Counted from the stretch's first letter, positions 53,876 through 62,114 are shown. The stretch is DNA of 64,000 bases from Saprospiraceae bacterium (GCA_016714025.1 JADJOB010000002.1:1644001-1708000); one strand, 5' to 3'. Notes: generated from the letters alone by a model not told the origin. Numbers and translations are program-made.

Positions 53876-54397
53876 TTAATAAGTAGCTTCAAAAAATCCG
53901 GTTGCAGTATTCTTTTTTACATGATCCCATGGAAAGTAACGTCCATTCATAACAATATAAACGCCCGGGTGGAGTGTCTGGACAAAAGCCAATGCGGAAC
54001 CCAGATTAAAAAAACCATCCGATGAATTTCCAAAAGCGTATGGTATCATAGCACCGGTTATTACAATCGTTTTCACATCAAGTGCTGCTTCTGCCAGTAC
54101 TTTAGCTGTTAAACTCATGGTATCGGTACCGTGGGTAATTAAGATGTGATTTGAAATCGATTTTTTACAATTGTGAATGATTATTTGACGGTCTTCTTCG
54201 GTCATTTCCAGACTATCAACCATCATGAGTGTTTTTATGTCGATGTCAAGAGTACAACGACCCCGTTCCATCATTTCGGGCAAGTGGGTGTCTTTAAAAA
54301 AGAGTTGGCCATTTACAAAGTTGTATTCTTTGTCAAAGGTTCCACCTGTAACAAATATTTGAATGAAATCAGTTTTTGGGTCCATACAAGCAATCAT
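53876..54397 (-). CDS. Asparaginase N-terminal-domain protein (stand-alone)
   Basis: The 173 residues correspond to only the N-terminal domain of type I L-asparaginases. Both catalytic Thr motifs are present: VTGGTFDK near the N-terminus and THGTDTM in the middle, followed by KTIVITGAMIP. Full enzymes are about 330-350 residues; here the frame stops soon after the N-domain, with no remnant of a C-terminal domain downstream, since the next gene's promoter and start follow. This fits a short stand-alone family in Bacteroidota better than a fresh truncation. Asparaginase activity is not certain because the C-domain contributes to the native tetramer. The -7 element at 54408-54415 would give almost no leader for the ATG at 54397; the ATG at 54385 (MDPKTDF) is a good alternative. 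Confidence 0.8.
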   Translation of the reverse strand: MIACMDPKTDFIQIFVTGGTFDKEYNFVNGQLFFKDTHLPEMMERGRCTLDIDIKTLMMVDSLEMTEEDRQIIIHNCKKSISNHILITHGTDTMSLTAKVLAEAALDVKTIVITGAMIPYAFGNSSDGFFNLGSALAFVQTLHPGVYIVMNGRYFPWDHVKKNTATGFFEATY

Positions 54398-54694
54398 TTA
54401 CTGCCTTCAAAAATAGGGCCAGATCTTTAATGAGTATAAGTTAAATTAATTTTTAATATGTAAAAAATATGTTATATATTTATTCTTGAAATATAGTCTT
54501 TTATATCTCGAAATGAATCATTATACGCTGGTCTTTGCCAAAACCAGGACTTGCACAATAAAAGTGTAATCATCATATAATCAATAGTTTACACATGTTG
54601 ATTCTTATGATAATTTATACCTGGTAGCTATTGGCATATTATTTGCGACAGCTTGCTTGCATTCTAATTATTCACGCCCGGTTAAGTAAAATCC
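54398..54694. other. Divergent intergenic region, AT-rich
   Basis: It lies between two divergent genes. It holds the -7 element of the asparaginase-domain gene near its left end and AATATGTAAAAAATAT (54455-54470), a 16-base exact match to 7192-7207. A small hairpin CTGGT/ACCAG lies at 54528-54547. TATTATTTG (54637-54645), an imperfect -7-like element with one extra base, lies 49 bases before the ATG at 54695. No gene or RNA is recognised. Confidence 0.5.
54408..54415 (-). promoter_or_regulatory. Bacteroidota -7 element (TATTTTTG on the minus strand)
   Basis: The plus strand reads CAAAAATA, 10 bases before the ATG at 54397 and 22 before that at 54385. A T-rich match is easier to get by chance, so confidence is lower. 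Confidence 0.4.
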
Positions 54695-55915
54695 ATGCAA
54701 ACTAATTTTATTAAACTATCTGTCTTTGTTTTAGGTTTAGTCCTTTGTTCATCGAAACAATTGCTTGCGCAATGTGCAAATGCTACCTTGACACTTAATG
54801 GATTTAATGCTGGTGGTGGTAGCGGAACCTACGATGATCCGGCGATTGGTATGGTTTCCATTGACTTTTGTATCAAACTCGATAAATACTTTGAGTTAAA
54901 TACCAATTGGGTTCATGGTGTTTTCATTTCATTTGATCAAATTCCTAAAGGGGTTAAGATTTGTGAAGGCCCGACCGGTTCACAACCTTGTCAGCATGGT
55001 AGTCGCTTTTGGGTATTTTTAGATTCAACCAAAGCAGCTCAGAATAATTTGCCCGGCCCTGGATTTTATGTTGACGAAGGGGATGGCAATCCGGCAAATA
55101 ATTATGGTGACAATGGAATTGGAACGCCTCAGGCAACTTTTCCAGATTTAAGACCTTTCTGTTTCCAAGCAAAAGTTGATTGCAATGTCAGCTCAGCAAT
55201 GGCGTATTTGCCTAAAATCACCATAACCGGTGACGGCACAACAGGTGCCTGGGAAAATGAAGCCTGCGATGGAGATGTATTCCGAGCGATAGACGGAGGT
55301 CCAAATGGCAATGGAACGGTTGTGGTTTGTGGAGCTGTATTGCCCGTAAAATTATTGAGTTTTACCGGGGAAGCTCAGTCCAAAGGAAATGCCCTGAAGT
55401 GGGTAGCTTCTTCGGATCAATTATTTTCTCACTTCGAACTTGAACGCAGTAAAACTACCTCGGCACGTTTTCAGACCATCACAAAAATAGAAGCAAAAAA
55501 AGGGAACACAGGCAACGGCAGTGAAATTGTTGAATACAATTATTTTGATCCTGAATCAAATTTAAATAGCTATTACAGACTTAAAATGCTGGAAAAAGAT
55601 GGTTCGTTTAATTATTCAAAAATTATAGCCATTCAAAATAAAGACAAGGGATTTACCGGCAAACGATTTATCATCTATCCAAATCCAACTTCAGATATTT
55701 TACAAATGCAAAATGAAGCAGATGATAAATTGGGTCCCCTGGAGTGCAGGATCTATGATATCTGCGGACAACTGATGGCGAGCATTCCATTTAATGTAGA
55801 TCGTTCAAGTTCCAATTTATATTTTGACATCAGCGAACTATCGCAAGGAGTTTATTTTGTCGACATCTTGTCTGGTGATCAGTCCATCGAAAAGTTGAAT
55901 TTCATTAAACAGTAG
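54695..55915 (+). CDS. Secreted T9SS cargo protein of unknown function
   Basis: This 406-residue protein has a signal peptide (cleaved after LLAQ). A Cys-containing beta domain (about 26-215) carries aromatic and Asn/Gly-rich loops and includes WVHGVFISFDQIP and several Cys pairs. A LPVKLLSFTGEAQSKGNALKW-type linker domain follows (about 218-320); domains beginning this way very often precede T9SS tails. The tail itself is about 325-406 (IIYPNPTSDIL). No enzyme motif is seen. Confidence 0.82.
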   Translation: MQTNFIKLSVFVLGLVLCSSKQLLAQCANATLTLNGFNAGGGSGTYDDPAIGMVSIDFCIKLDKYFELNTNWVHGVFISFDQIPKGVKICEGPTGSQPCQHGSRFWVFLDSTKAAQNNLPGPGFYVDEGDGNPANNYGDNGIGTPQATFPDLRPFCFQAKVDCNVSSAMAYLPKITITGDGTTGAWENEACDGDVFRAIDGGPNGNGTVVVCGAVLPVKLLSFTGEAQSKGNALKWVASSDQLFSHFELERSKTTSARFQTITKIEAKKGNTGNGSEIVEYNYFDPESNLNSYYRLKMLEKDGSFNYSKIIAIQNKDKGFTGKRFIIYPNPTSDILQMQNEADDKLGPLECRIYDICGQLMASIPFNVDRSSSNLYFDISELSQGVYFVDILSGDQSIEKLNFIKQ

Positions 55916-55923
55916 TTGGGCAA

Positions 55924-55955
55924 AAGCTGATAAGCTATTAAGCTAAAACGCTATT
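55924..55955 (+). repeat. Four degenerate octamer repeats (AAGCTATT type)
   Basis: The consecutive octamers are AAGCTGAT, AAGCTATT, AAGCTAAA and ACGCTATT, just after the stop at 55915. The style matches the octamer array at 59516-59571. Confidence 0.6.
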
Positions 55956-56022
55956 TTTTATTTAAGTAAAAATGGAAGGAGTCTATTGCATTTTGTCTGA
56001 AAGGATAAAACAGCCTCTGCTC

Positions 56023-56493
56023 CTAAACAACCTTATCTGCACAATATGATGAAGCAAATGCATCGGGTTTTGCTTTAAAGATAAAACCCATACTTAAAAT
56101 ATATCCCATTGCTTCTTTTAAAGCGGTATTTGATTTAAATCCTGGATCTGTATTGATGTCGGCGTGAACTTCCAGTGCAATGTCATATTTTTCAAGCAGA
56201 TCGCACAATTGATAGGCGATTTCAATTGATTTGGCTACTTCAGTAATCATGCGTTCTTTAATGCGCATAATTCCTTTGTGTGTAGTATGGTGAATAAACA
56301 TAAAGCCACCCCGACCTTCCCGTACAAAAACGATTACCGTTGCAAAGTCAACATGATCCATTCGGGTTTGACTATCGGTTCCAATGCATAATTTAAGTTT
56401 GTAACCCGCTGCTTGTTCGCGGAGAATAGTCTGTTCAACCGCATCTAAAATTGGGGTATCTATTAAATCCCCATTTAATCGTCGCCAACTCAT
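56023..56493 (-). CDS. YkuK-like (DUF458) ribonuclease H-fold protein
   Basis: This 156-residue protein resembles the Bacillus YkuK family (PF04308), which adopts an RNase H-like fold. Acidic residues fit such a fold: D in IGTDSQ early, E in the IKERMITEVAKSIE helix, and D in EVHADINTD. The KLCIGTDSQTR strand and EVHADINTDPGFKS motif are the best family signatures. Substrate and role are unknown. It is a single gene between two plus-strand genes with no clear -7 element. Confidence 0.8.
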   Translation of the reverse strand: MSWRRLNGDLIDTPILDAVEQTILREQAAGYKLKLCIGTDSQTRMDHVDFATVIVFVREGRGGFMFIHHTTHKGIMRIKERMITEVAKSIEIAYQLCDLLEKYDIALEVHADINTDPGFKSNTALKEAMGYILSMGFIFKAKPDAFASSYCADKVV

Positions 56494-56630
56494 GAGATTT
56501 AGGAATTTAGCTTAAAAATAGTTAAATTTTTCATATTTGTATTGCAAATTCCAACTCACAATCTGAATGCAGGGTTAAAATATTAAAGCTTACTTTTACA
56601 CGGTTTTTCAGAAAAAATAAATTCAGATAC

Positions 56631-58736
56631 ATGTATATTTTGAAACACGGGGTTCCCTTAGTGCTTTTTTTGCTTTTAACAGCATGCAGACCCTCCAGCA
56701 GTCAAACAGAAGCAAAAGGCAACCATTTAATCAATGAACATTCAAACTATTTGCTTCAACATGCTCATAATCCGGTCGATTGGTATCCATGGTCGGATGA
56801 AGCTCTGGCAAAAGCGGTAAAAGAAAATAAACTGATCATTGTGAGTATAGGCTATTCTTCCTGCCATTGGTGTCATGTAATGGAAAAAGAATCTTTTTCG
56901 GATACAGCAGTCAGTCGCATCATGAATACGAATTTTGTTTCTATTAAAGTGGATCGTGAAGAACGTCCGGACATTGATAATATTTATATGGAAGCATGCC
57001 AAATTGTAAATCAGAATGGAGGTTGTGGCTGGCCTCTAAATGCCGTTTGTTTATCTGATGGAAGACCGGTTTGGGTAGGGACCTATCTTACAAAAAACGA
57101 ATGGATGCATTTGTTAAATCAGATATTGGATGTTTATAAAGAAGATCAGAATCAATTGCAAAAAGCGGCTGCACAAATTGCAAACCATCTCCAAAGTGAG
57201 CAACAATTTATGGTCAATGATCAAGAGGTCCGGTTTGAAGAAAAATTCATGACAGACGCCCATGCCAGAATCCTTGCATCACTTGATTTTCAAAATGGTG
57301 GACGAACCGGACAAATAAAATTCCCATTGCCTCCTTTGTTAGAATATAATTTAGAATATGCATTTGCAACTAAAGATATTAAAACCAAGCAATGGTTGGA
57401 TCTCAGTTTGACCAATATGATGGAAGGTGGAATTTACGACCAGTTGGCCGGAGGATTTGCAAGATATTCTACCGATACAAAATGGAAAGTTCCACATTTC
57501 GAAAAAATGCTTTATGACAATGCACAATTAATCAGCATTTATGCAAATGCATATCGTTTTACTAATAATCAGGGATATAAAAATTTGATTACGGATTGCA
57601 CAAAATTTATGTTTAATGAATTTAAATCACCGGAAGCTGCTTATTATTCTTCTTTTGATGCAGATTCAGAAGGAGAAGAAGGCAAGTTTTATGTGTGGAC
57701 TTTAAATGAACTTAAATCGATCCTTCCTGATGCAAACCAATTGAAATTGGTCGCAGATCATTTTGATATCACCGAAGCAGGAAATTGGGAGCATGGAAAA
57801 AATGTATTAAAAATTCACATGTCTCCAAAAGACTTAGCATTAAAATATAAAATTTCAGAAACAGAAGTTGGATCTCAATTGGAAAATGCAAAGCAAAAAA
57901 TGCTTGCCTATCGAGCTAAACGCACCAAGCCAGGCCGTGATGAAAAAATCATTTGTTCCTGGAATGCCATGATGGTTCAAGCATTGTGTGATGTATATGC
58001 TGCAACGTCTGATAAGTCCTATCTGGATGAAGCTATAAAAACAGCAAATTTTATTAAGACGAAATTGCTGCAGAATGATCTTAAATTGTTTCGAAGTTAT
58101 ATGAATGGAAAAACCGGTGCGCAAGGCTTTTTGGATGATTATGCGTTTACAATGCAAGCCATGATCAGGCTTTATGAAGTGAGTTTTGATGAAAGCTGGT
58201 TGCAGCAAAGTAAAGCGATCTGTGATGTGGTAATCAAAAATTTTACCGATGAATCCGGATTGCTGTTTTATTACACTTCTTCAGAAGATAAAGCCCTCAT
58301 TGCCCGCAAAAAAGAATTATCAGATCAAGTAATTGCCTCTTCCAATTCGTTGATGTGTGAAGTGCTTCATAAATTGGGATTGTATTTTTACAACGAAGCT
58401 TATTTGGATCGTTCCAAAAAAATGCTTCACGCAATTGCACAACAGCAAGAAAGTATGGATCCGATATATATATCGAATTGGTTGCGCATTCAAATTGGAT
58501 TTGTAAAACCTCTTTATGAAGTTGCAATCGTTGGAAAAGACTTTGCTGCATTGCATACAACGATATTAAATAAATACACCCCCAACGCCATCTTGTTGGG
58601 CGGAGCCACTGAAGGCAGCCTGGAATTATTAAAGGAAAAATTGCAAGAAGATCAAACCTACATTTACGTGTGCAGAAATAAAGTCTGTAAGTTGCCGGTG
58701 CAGGATGTTAATAAAGCCATTCAATTAATGAATTAA
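56631..58736 (+). CDS. DUF255/thioredoxin-like lipoprotein (YyaL/SPATA20 family)
   Basis: This 701-residue protein carries a lipoprotein signal (VLFLLLTAC, acylated Cys about residue 19). The thioredoxin-like DUF255 domain follows (about 30-190), with NHLINEHSNYLLQHAHNPVDWYPW and the CHWCHVM motif (C78-C81). The rest is an (alpha/alpha)-barrel-like domain similar to glycosidase and epimerase folds (about 200-640), with KFPLPPLLEY, GGIYDQLAGGFARYSTD and WKVPHFEKMLYDNA. Family members are usually annotated as thioredoxin domain-containing, and their reaction is unsettled. Export as a lipoprotein is inferred from the signal. The stop is just before the acyltransferase gene, suggesting one transcript. 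Confidence 0.88.
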   Translation: MYILKHGVPLVLFLLLTACRPSSSQTEAKGNHLINEHSNYLLQHAHNPVDWYPWSDEALAKAVKENKLIIVSIGYSSCHWCHVMEKESFSDTAVSRIMNTNFVSIKVDREERPDIDNIYMEACQIVNQNGGCGWPLNAVCLSDGRPVWVGTYLTKNEWMHLLNQILDVYKEDQNQLQKAAAQIANHLQSEQQFMVNDQEVRFEEKFMTDAHARILASLDFQNGGRTGQIKFPLPPLLEYNLEYAFATKDIKTKQWLDLSLTNMMEGGIYDQLAGGFARYSTDTKWKVPHFEKMLYDNAQLISIYANAYRFTNNQGYKNLITDCTKFMFNEFKSPEAAYYSSFDADSEGEEGKFYVWTLNELKSILPDANQLKLVADHFDITEAGNWEHGKNVLKIHMSPKDLALKYKISETEVGSQLENAKQKMLAYRAKRTKPGRDEKIICSWNAMMVQALCDVYAATSDKSYLDEAIKTANFIKTKLLQNDLKLFRSYMNGKTGAQGFLDDYAFTMQAMIRLYEVSFDESWLQQSKAICDVVIKNFTDESGLLFYYTSSEDKALIARKKELSDQVIASSNSLMCEVLHKLGLYFYNEAYLDRSKKMLHAIAQQQESMDPIYISNWLRIQIGFVKPLYEVAIVGKDFAALHTTILNKYTPNAILLGGATEGSLELLKEKLQEDQTYIYVCRNKVCKLPVQDVNKAIQLMN

Positions 58737-58746
58737 GTTGAATGGA

Positions 58747-59505
58747 ATGAATGTATTCAAACCGTTTGGTTATCTGCTTGCAGCGATCCGTTTTGTCTTA
58801 ATCATTGGCACGATGGCTGTGTTGATAGGGCTTGGATTGATACTGATGAAGTTAAAACTTGCCAATCAGGAATTGGCATTTGCCATTCGAATGTATTGGT
58901 GTAAAATGGCTTTGTGGATATTGGGTGTGAAGATTCATAAATCTGGAACAGTTGATGTAAGCAATGGCAATTTATATGTTGGGAATCATCGATCGTTTGT
59001 GGATCCATTGGTTGCATTCAGTTATATCAGAAGAGCTTATGGCGTTAGTAAAAAAGAAGTTTCCGGATATCCATTAATACATACCGGAGCCGTGCTCTCT
59101 GGAATCATTTATGTTGACAGACCGAATTCTGATAGCCGGCATACTGCAAAAGCACAGATTGAAGAAAATTTACGAATTAATCGGAGTATTCTAATTTTTC
59201 CGGAAGGGACCACCACCACAACTCCTGAAACTAAACCTTTCAGAAATGGATCATTTGAAGCTGCCGCTGTCACAGGACATCCTGTTGTTCCATTTGCTTT
59301 AGAAATGGGAAACCCCGAAACAGATTTTTGGCATGAAGAAAGTTTAATGGGTTTGTATTTTAAAACATTCTCCAAATGGAGAACGCACATCTATATTCAT
59401 TTTTTCGATCCCATTTACGGCTCATCCGGCGACCAATTGGCAAGGCAGGCTGAAACTATGATAAATGAAAAGATCAAGGAGTTTCAAAAAAATTGGAAAC
59501 GGTAG
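58747..59505 (+). CDS. 1-acyl-sn-glycerol-3-phosphate acyltransferase family protein
   Basis: This 252-residue protein starts at the ATG 58747; a TTG at 58738 is less likely. A hydrophobic N-terminal segment (about 10-35) anchors it to the inner membrane. The PlsC-family motifs are the catalytic NHRSFVD (N80-D86, giving the H-x4-D pair), the VDRPNS region and FPEGT (151-155), which binds the acceptor phosphate. It probably acylates lysophosphatidic acid in phospholipid synthesis; other lysolipids are possible. It begins ten bases after the preceding stop. Confidence 0.88.
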   Translation: MNVFKPFGYLLAAIRFVLIIGTMAVLIGLGLILMKLKLANQELAFAIRMYWCKMALWILGVKIHKSGTVDVSNGNLYVGNHRSFVDPLVAFSYIRRAYGVSKKEVSGYPLIHTGAVLSGIIYVDRPNSDSRHTAKAQIEENLRINRSILIFPEGTTTTTPETKPFRNGSFEAAAVTGHPVVPFALEMGNPETDFWHEESLMGLYFKTFSKWRTHIYIHFFDPIYGSSGDQLARQAETMINEKIKEFQKNWKR

Positions 59506-59515
59506 GGAGGGAATT

Positions 59516-59571
59516 CTGCAATGCTACAATGTTACAATGCTGCAATGTTGCAATGGTACAATGTTAAAATG
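59516..59571 (+). repeat. Seven degenerate octamer tandem repeats (TTACAATG type)
   Basis: Seven consecutive octamers ending in AATG run from 59516 to 59571: CTGCAATG, CTACAATG, TTACAATG, CTGCAATG, TTGCAATG, GTACAATG and TTAAAATG. They lie between convergent genes just after the stop at 59505. Confidence 0.85.
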
Positions 59572-59607
59572 TTTTTAATGGGTAAACTAATTATTTGATG
59601 GTTATTC

Positions 59608-59649
59608 CAACTATCAACTAACAACTATCAACTAACAACTATCAACTAC
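59608..59649 (+). repeat. Three 14-bp tandem repeats (CAACTATCAACTAA)
   Basis: Two perfect copies and a third with one final-base change cover 59608-59649. The unit is itself nearly two heptamers (CAACTAT, CAACTAA). The third copy overlaps the stop codon of msrB. Confidence 0.9.
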
Positions 59650-60011
59650 CTAAAATCAATTGAAAGTGAATTCACACAATGTCTGACATTTTTTGGAGTA
59701 AATTTTTCTCCTTTAAAGACATGTCCTAAATGGCCACCACAATGGTTGCATAAAATTTCTACACGGCGACCGTCTGCATCTGGTTGGTAGCGGATTGCAC
59801 CGGGAATTTCATCATCAAAACTGGGCCAGCCGCATCCGGAGTCAAATTTAGCTTCTGATTTATATAATTCTGCCTCACATTGTTTACAAACATAAGTTCC
59901 TGTTTCATAGTGTTTGTTGTAAATACCAGAAAAAGGCATTTCTGTTCCTTTCTTTAAAATGATCCGTTGTTCTTCGTCGGTTAATTTATTATAGTCTTTT
60001 GGATCTTTCAT
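59646..60011 (-). CDS. msrB: Peptide methionine (R)-S-oxide reductase MsrB
   Basis: This 121-residue enzyme reduces the R epimer of methionine sulfoxide. Zinc-site Cys pairs are visible (C42/C45 in CKQC and C88/C91 in CNHC), with GCGWPSFDD, GHLGHVF and the catalytic Cys112 in RHCVNS. No signal peptide is present, so it should be cytosolic. Its ATG overlaps the msrA stop by four bases (60008-60011), implying coupled translation. The stop codon lies within a 14-bp tandem repeat. Confidence 0.95.
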   Translation of the reverse strand: MKDPKDYNKLTDEEQRIILKKGTEMPFSGIYNKHYETGTYVCKQCEAELYKSEAKFDSGCGWPSFDDEIPGAIRYQPDADGRRVEILCNHCGGHLGHVFKGEKFTPKNVRHCVNSLSIDFR

Positions 60012-60667
60012 TTTTTTTTAAGTTTTCCATCAAATTTAGCTCTGAATTTTTTCACTTTAGGTGCTATGACCATTTGACAATAAGGTGCTGAACCATTCAA
60101 ATTAAAGTAATCCTGGTGATAATCTTCTGCAGGATAAAAATTTGTAAAAGCAGTAACTTCAGTTACAATGGGATCTTCCCAAATTTGTGTAGCCACTTCA
60201 GATTTTGATTTTTCAGCAGCATTTTTTTGAGCTTCGCTGTGATAAAAAATGGCAGAACGATATTGCGTACCGGCATCAGCCCCCTGACGATTTAAAGTAG
60301 TTGGATCATGGGTAGTCCAAAACACCTCCAGAATTTCTTCAAAACTAATTTGTTTAGGATTGAAATGAATCTGACACACCTCAGCATGTCCGGTAGTGCC
60401 GGTGCACACTTCGCGATAGGATGGATTTTTAACACCGCCCCCGGAATAACCGGATTCAACTTTTACAACCCCATTGAGATCTTGAAAAATTGCTTCTACA
60501 CACCAAAAACAACCTGCCCCTAGGGTGGCTATCTCCAAACTATCATTGCCTGTCGTTTGATCCTGAATCGTAGTCATAGATGCATTCATGGTTTCTTGTG
60601 AACTAATGGGTTTTGGCTGATTTTGGCAGCCGGCCAGACTTAATAATATAAAACTTAATACTTTCAT
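60008..60667 (-). CDS. msrA: Peptide methionine (S)-S-oxide reductase MsrA, predicted lipoprotein
   Basis: From the ATG at 60667 this is 219 residues. The start is chosen because it gives a clear lipoprotein signal (MKVLSFILLSLAGC); an ATG at 60832 would add 55 residues of unlikely sequence before it. The catalytic Cys53 lies in GAGCFWC, followed by the MsrA motifs ESGYSGG, TGHAEVCQIHF, FWTTHDPT, GTQYRSAIF and AEDYHQDY. It repairs S-methionine sulfoxide, here probably in the periplasm. It forms a two-gene unit with msrB, overlapping by four bases. Confidence 0.94.
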   Translation of the reverse strand: MKVLSFILLSLAGCQNQPKPISSQETMNASMTTIQDQTTGNDSLEIATLGAGCFWCVEAIFQDLNGVVKVESGYSGGGVKNPSYREVCTGTTGHAEVCQIHFNPKQISFEEILEVFWTTHDPTTLNRQGADAGTQYRSAIFYHSEAQKNAAEKSKSEVATQIWEDPIVTEVTAFTNFYPAEDYHQDYFNLNGSAPYCQMVIAPKVKKFRAKFDGKLKKK

Positions 60668-60864
60668 TCGAATTAAACAATTTCTTGGTTCAATAACAAA
60701 TGACCACCAATTTGGTTCGATGGAATAGGAGCGATCTGGAATAATTGGATTTTTTAGCTTTTGAAAACTCTTATAAGAAAATGGATTTATATAAAAATTT
60801 GATCGCATCCTAATTTCTATATATGCATGCAATTGTTAATTGGATTCGTTACACATCATTTTGT
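60668..60864. other. Untranslated spacer upstream of msrA
   Basis: The msrA frame remains open here to an ATG at 60832, but the lipoprotein signal at 60667 argues that this part is not translated. No TAnnTTTG element is seen on the minus strand. Nothing else is recognised. Confidence 0.4.
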
Positions 60865-60905
60865 AATTAAAAAAATCAGCCCCAATTTCTAAGAAATTTG
60901 GGGCT
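60865..60905 (-). terminator. Rho-independent terminator of the esterase cluster
   Basis: On the minus strand GCCCCAAATTTCT pairs with AGAAATTGGGGC (one bulged base) and is followed by TGATTTTTTT. It lies about 35 bases after the stop at 60939. Confidence 0.85.
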
Positions 60906-60938
60906 TCATCCAGTAGGTATTTTATAGATGGCAAACAA

Positions 60939-62114
60939 TTACTCAAAAATGATCCTTCGATTTATTTTTTGACGTGCAGTAGTTATTTGCAATAAGAAGA
61001 TTCCCGATCCAATGATCGATTTATTTAAAGTAATTGGATTTGTCAATGGCTGTTGAAGCTTATAAATTTGTTGTCCCATAACATTAAAAACTTTCAATGT
61101 CTTTATGGGCGAATCCATTGGTGTTGAAAACCGAATGTTTATTTCATCAGTAGCTGGATTGGGATAAATTAACAGGGAAGAATTATCATTTTTATTCTCT
61201 GTCGAACTGATTCGGGAAACAGATTTAAAAAATTCCCAAAACAATTCAGCTTCAATTGGAGGATTTGGTAATTGATTCAGGTAGTTGGTTCCATTGAAAT
61301 ATTCATGTTCTAATCCATAAAAGATGCTCCATCTGAAGAATGCTTTTGATTCTCCCGGCAGGGGATCGGTAAAAGTATAATGGATAGCGTAGGCATTTGA
61401 GTCTTTGGAATAATTCCAACTTAAACCCATAGCGGAAAGGTGGTTGGAAAGGTTATTGGAATTCAAAGCAACAGCGGTATCATTAAATGGACAGGGTCTT
61501 CCCAATCTATCTATAAAATTATGATCATGAGTTCCACGGATAGCCCATGTAGGAACTTTGGGATTCATTGGTTTAATATCTCTTTCATCCAAATTACCAC
61601 TTCCGCATCCAGCTGCAGCAAATACTCCAGGCATGTTAATAGTTAATTTTGGAACCATCGTGCCACCACCTGAAAATCCGGATGCATAAATTTTATTTGC
61701 ATTTATAGGTATAATAGCTGATATTGTATCAATCATTTTATAAAAAAAAGGAATATCATCTCTTAGGGTATCACCTGGGCAAAGTATCGAAAGGGTATTG
61801 CCTTCACTCCACTTTGTTTGAACCCCTTCTGTAGTACAATAGATTAAAGCAGTGGGAAAAACTACTATAAATTTTTCCTTCTCGGCTACTTCCTTCCAAC
61901 CTGATATATTGTAAAATTGCGGTCCGGATTGATTGGAGCCGTGCAACATAAAGACCAAGGGATAGCCTCCTGCAGGAGGATTGCCCGAAGGTTTAAAAAT
62001 TACCAGTTCACGAAGTTCATTATTGATTAAGAGTTTTGCATCTATCCTTTCTTGTGAAATACCGAAATGATAGATAAGAAACAAACATATCAGCGCAATG
62101 TATTTAATTTTCAT
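60939..62114 (-). CDS. Secreted esterase of the PHB-depolymerase/LpqC type with T9SS tail
   Basis: This 391-residue protein has a signal peptide (MKIKYIALICLFLIYHFGISQ). The alpha/beta-hydrolase domain (about 25-300) has oxyanion-region MLHGSNQ (56-62), nucleophile motif GFSGG (Ser148), the acid in IRGTHDHNF and a candidate catalytic His in LEHEYFNGTNY. The T9SS tail starts near 310 (LIYPNPATDEI). Related enzymes cleave polyhydroxybutyrate, acetyl or feruloyl esters; the substrate here is unknown. It is the last of three tandem paralogues, 21 bases after the preceding one, with a terminator behind it. Confidence 0.88.
   Translation of the reverse strand: MKIKYIALICLFLIYHFGISQERIDAKLLINNELRELVIFKPSGNPPAGGYPLVFMLHGSNQSGPQFYNISGWKEVAEKEKFIVVFPTALIYCTTEGVQTKWSEGNTLSILCPGDTLRDDIPFFYKMIDTISAIIPINANKIYASGFSGGGTMVPKLTINMPGVFAAAGCGSGNLDERDIKPMNPKVPTWAIRGTHDHNFIDRLGRPCPFNDTAVALNSNNLSNHLSAMGLSWNYSKDSNAYAIHYTFTDPLPGESKAFFRWSIFYGLEHEYFNGTNYLNQLPNPPIEAELFWEFFKSVSRISSTENKNDNSSLLIYPNPATDEINIRFSTPMDSPIKTLKVFNVMGQQIYKLQQPLTNPITLNKSIIGSGIFLLQITTARQKINRRIIFE

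Noticed and set aside
53794..53892. N-terminal extension of the OmpA-family gene overlapping the upstream gene
   Set aside because: A signal peptide starts at 53793 and a -7 element lies inside the extension.
53876..54397. Asparaginase-domain gene as a frameshifted pseudogene
   Set aside because: No C-terminal domain remnant is present in any frame downstream; the space is taken by the next gene's promoter and coding sequence.
54528..54547. Small hairpin in the 54398-54694 spacer as a terminator or riboswitch
   Set aside because: The stem is only five pairs, with no T run and no recognisable aptamer pattern.
60668..60832. Extra 55 N-terminal codons of msrA
   Set aside because: A clear lipoprotein signal begins at 60667, and the extension has no plausible signal or domain.
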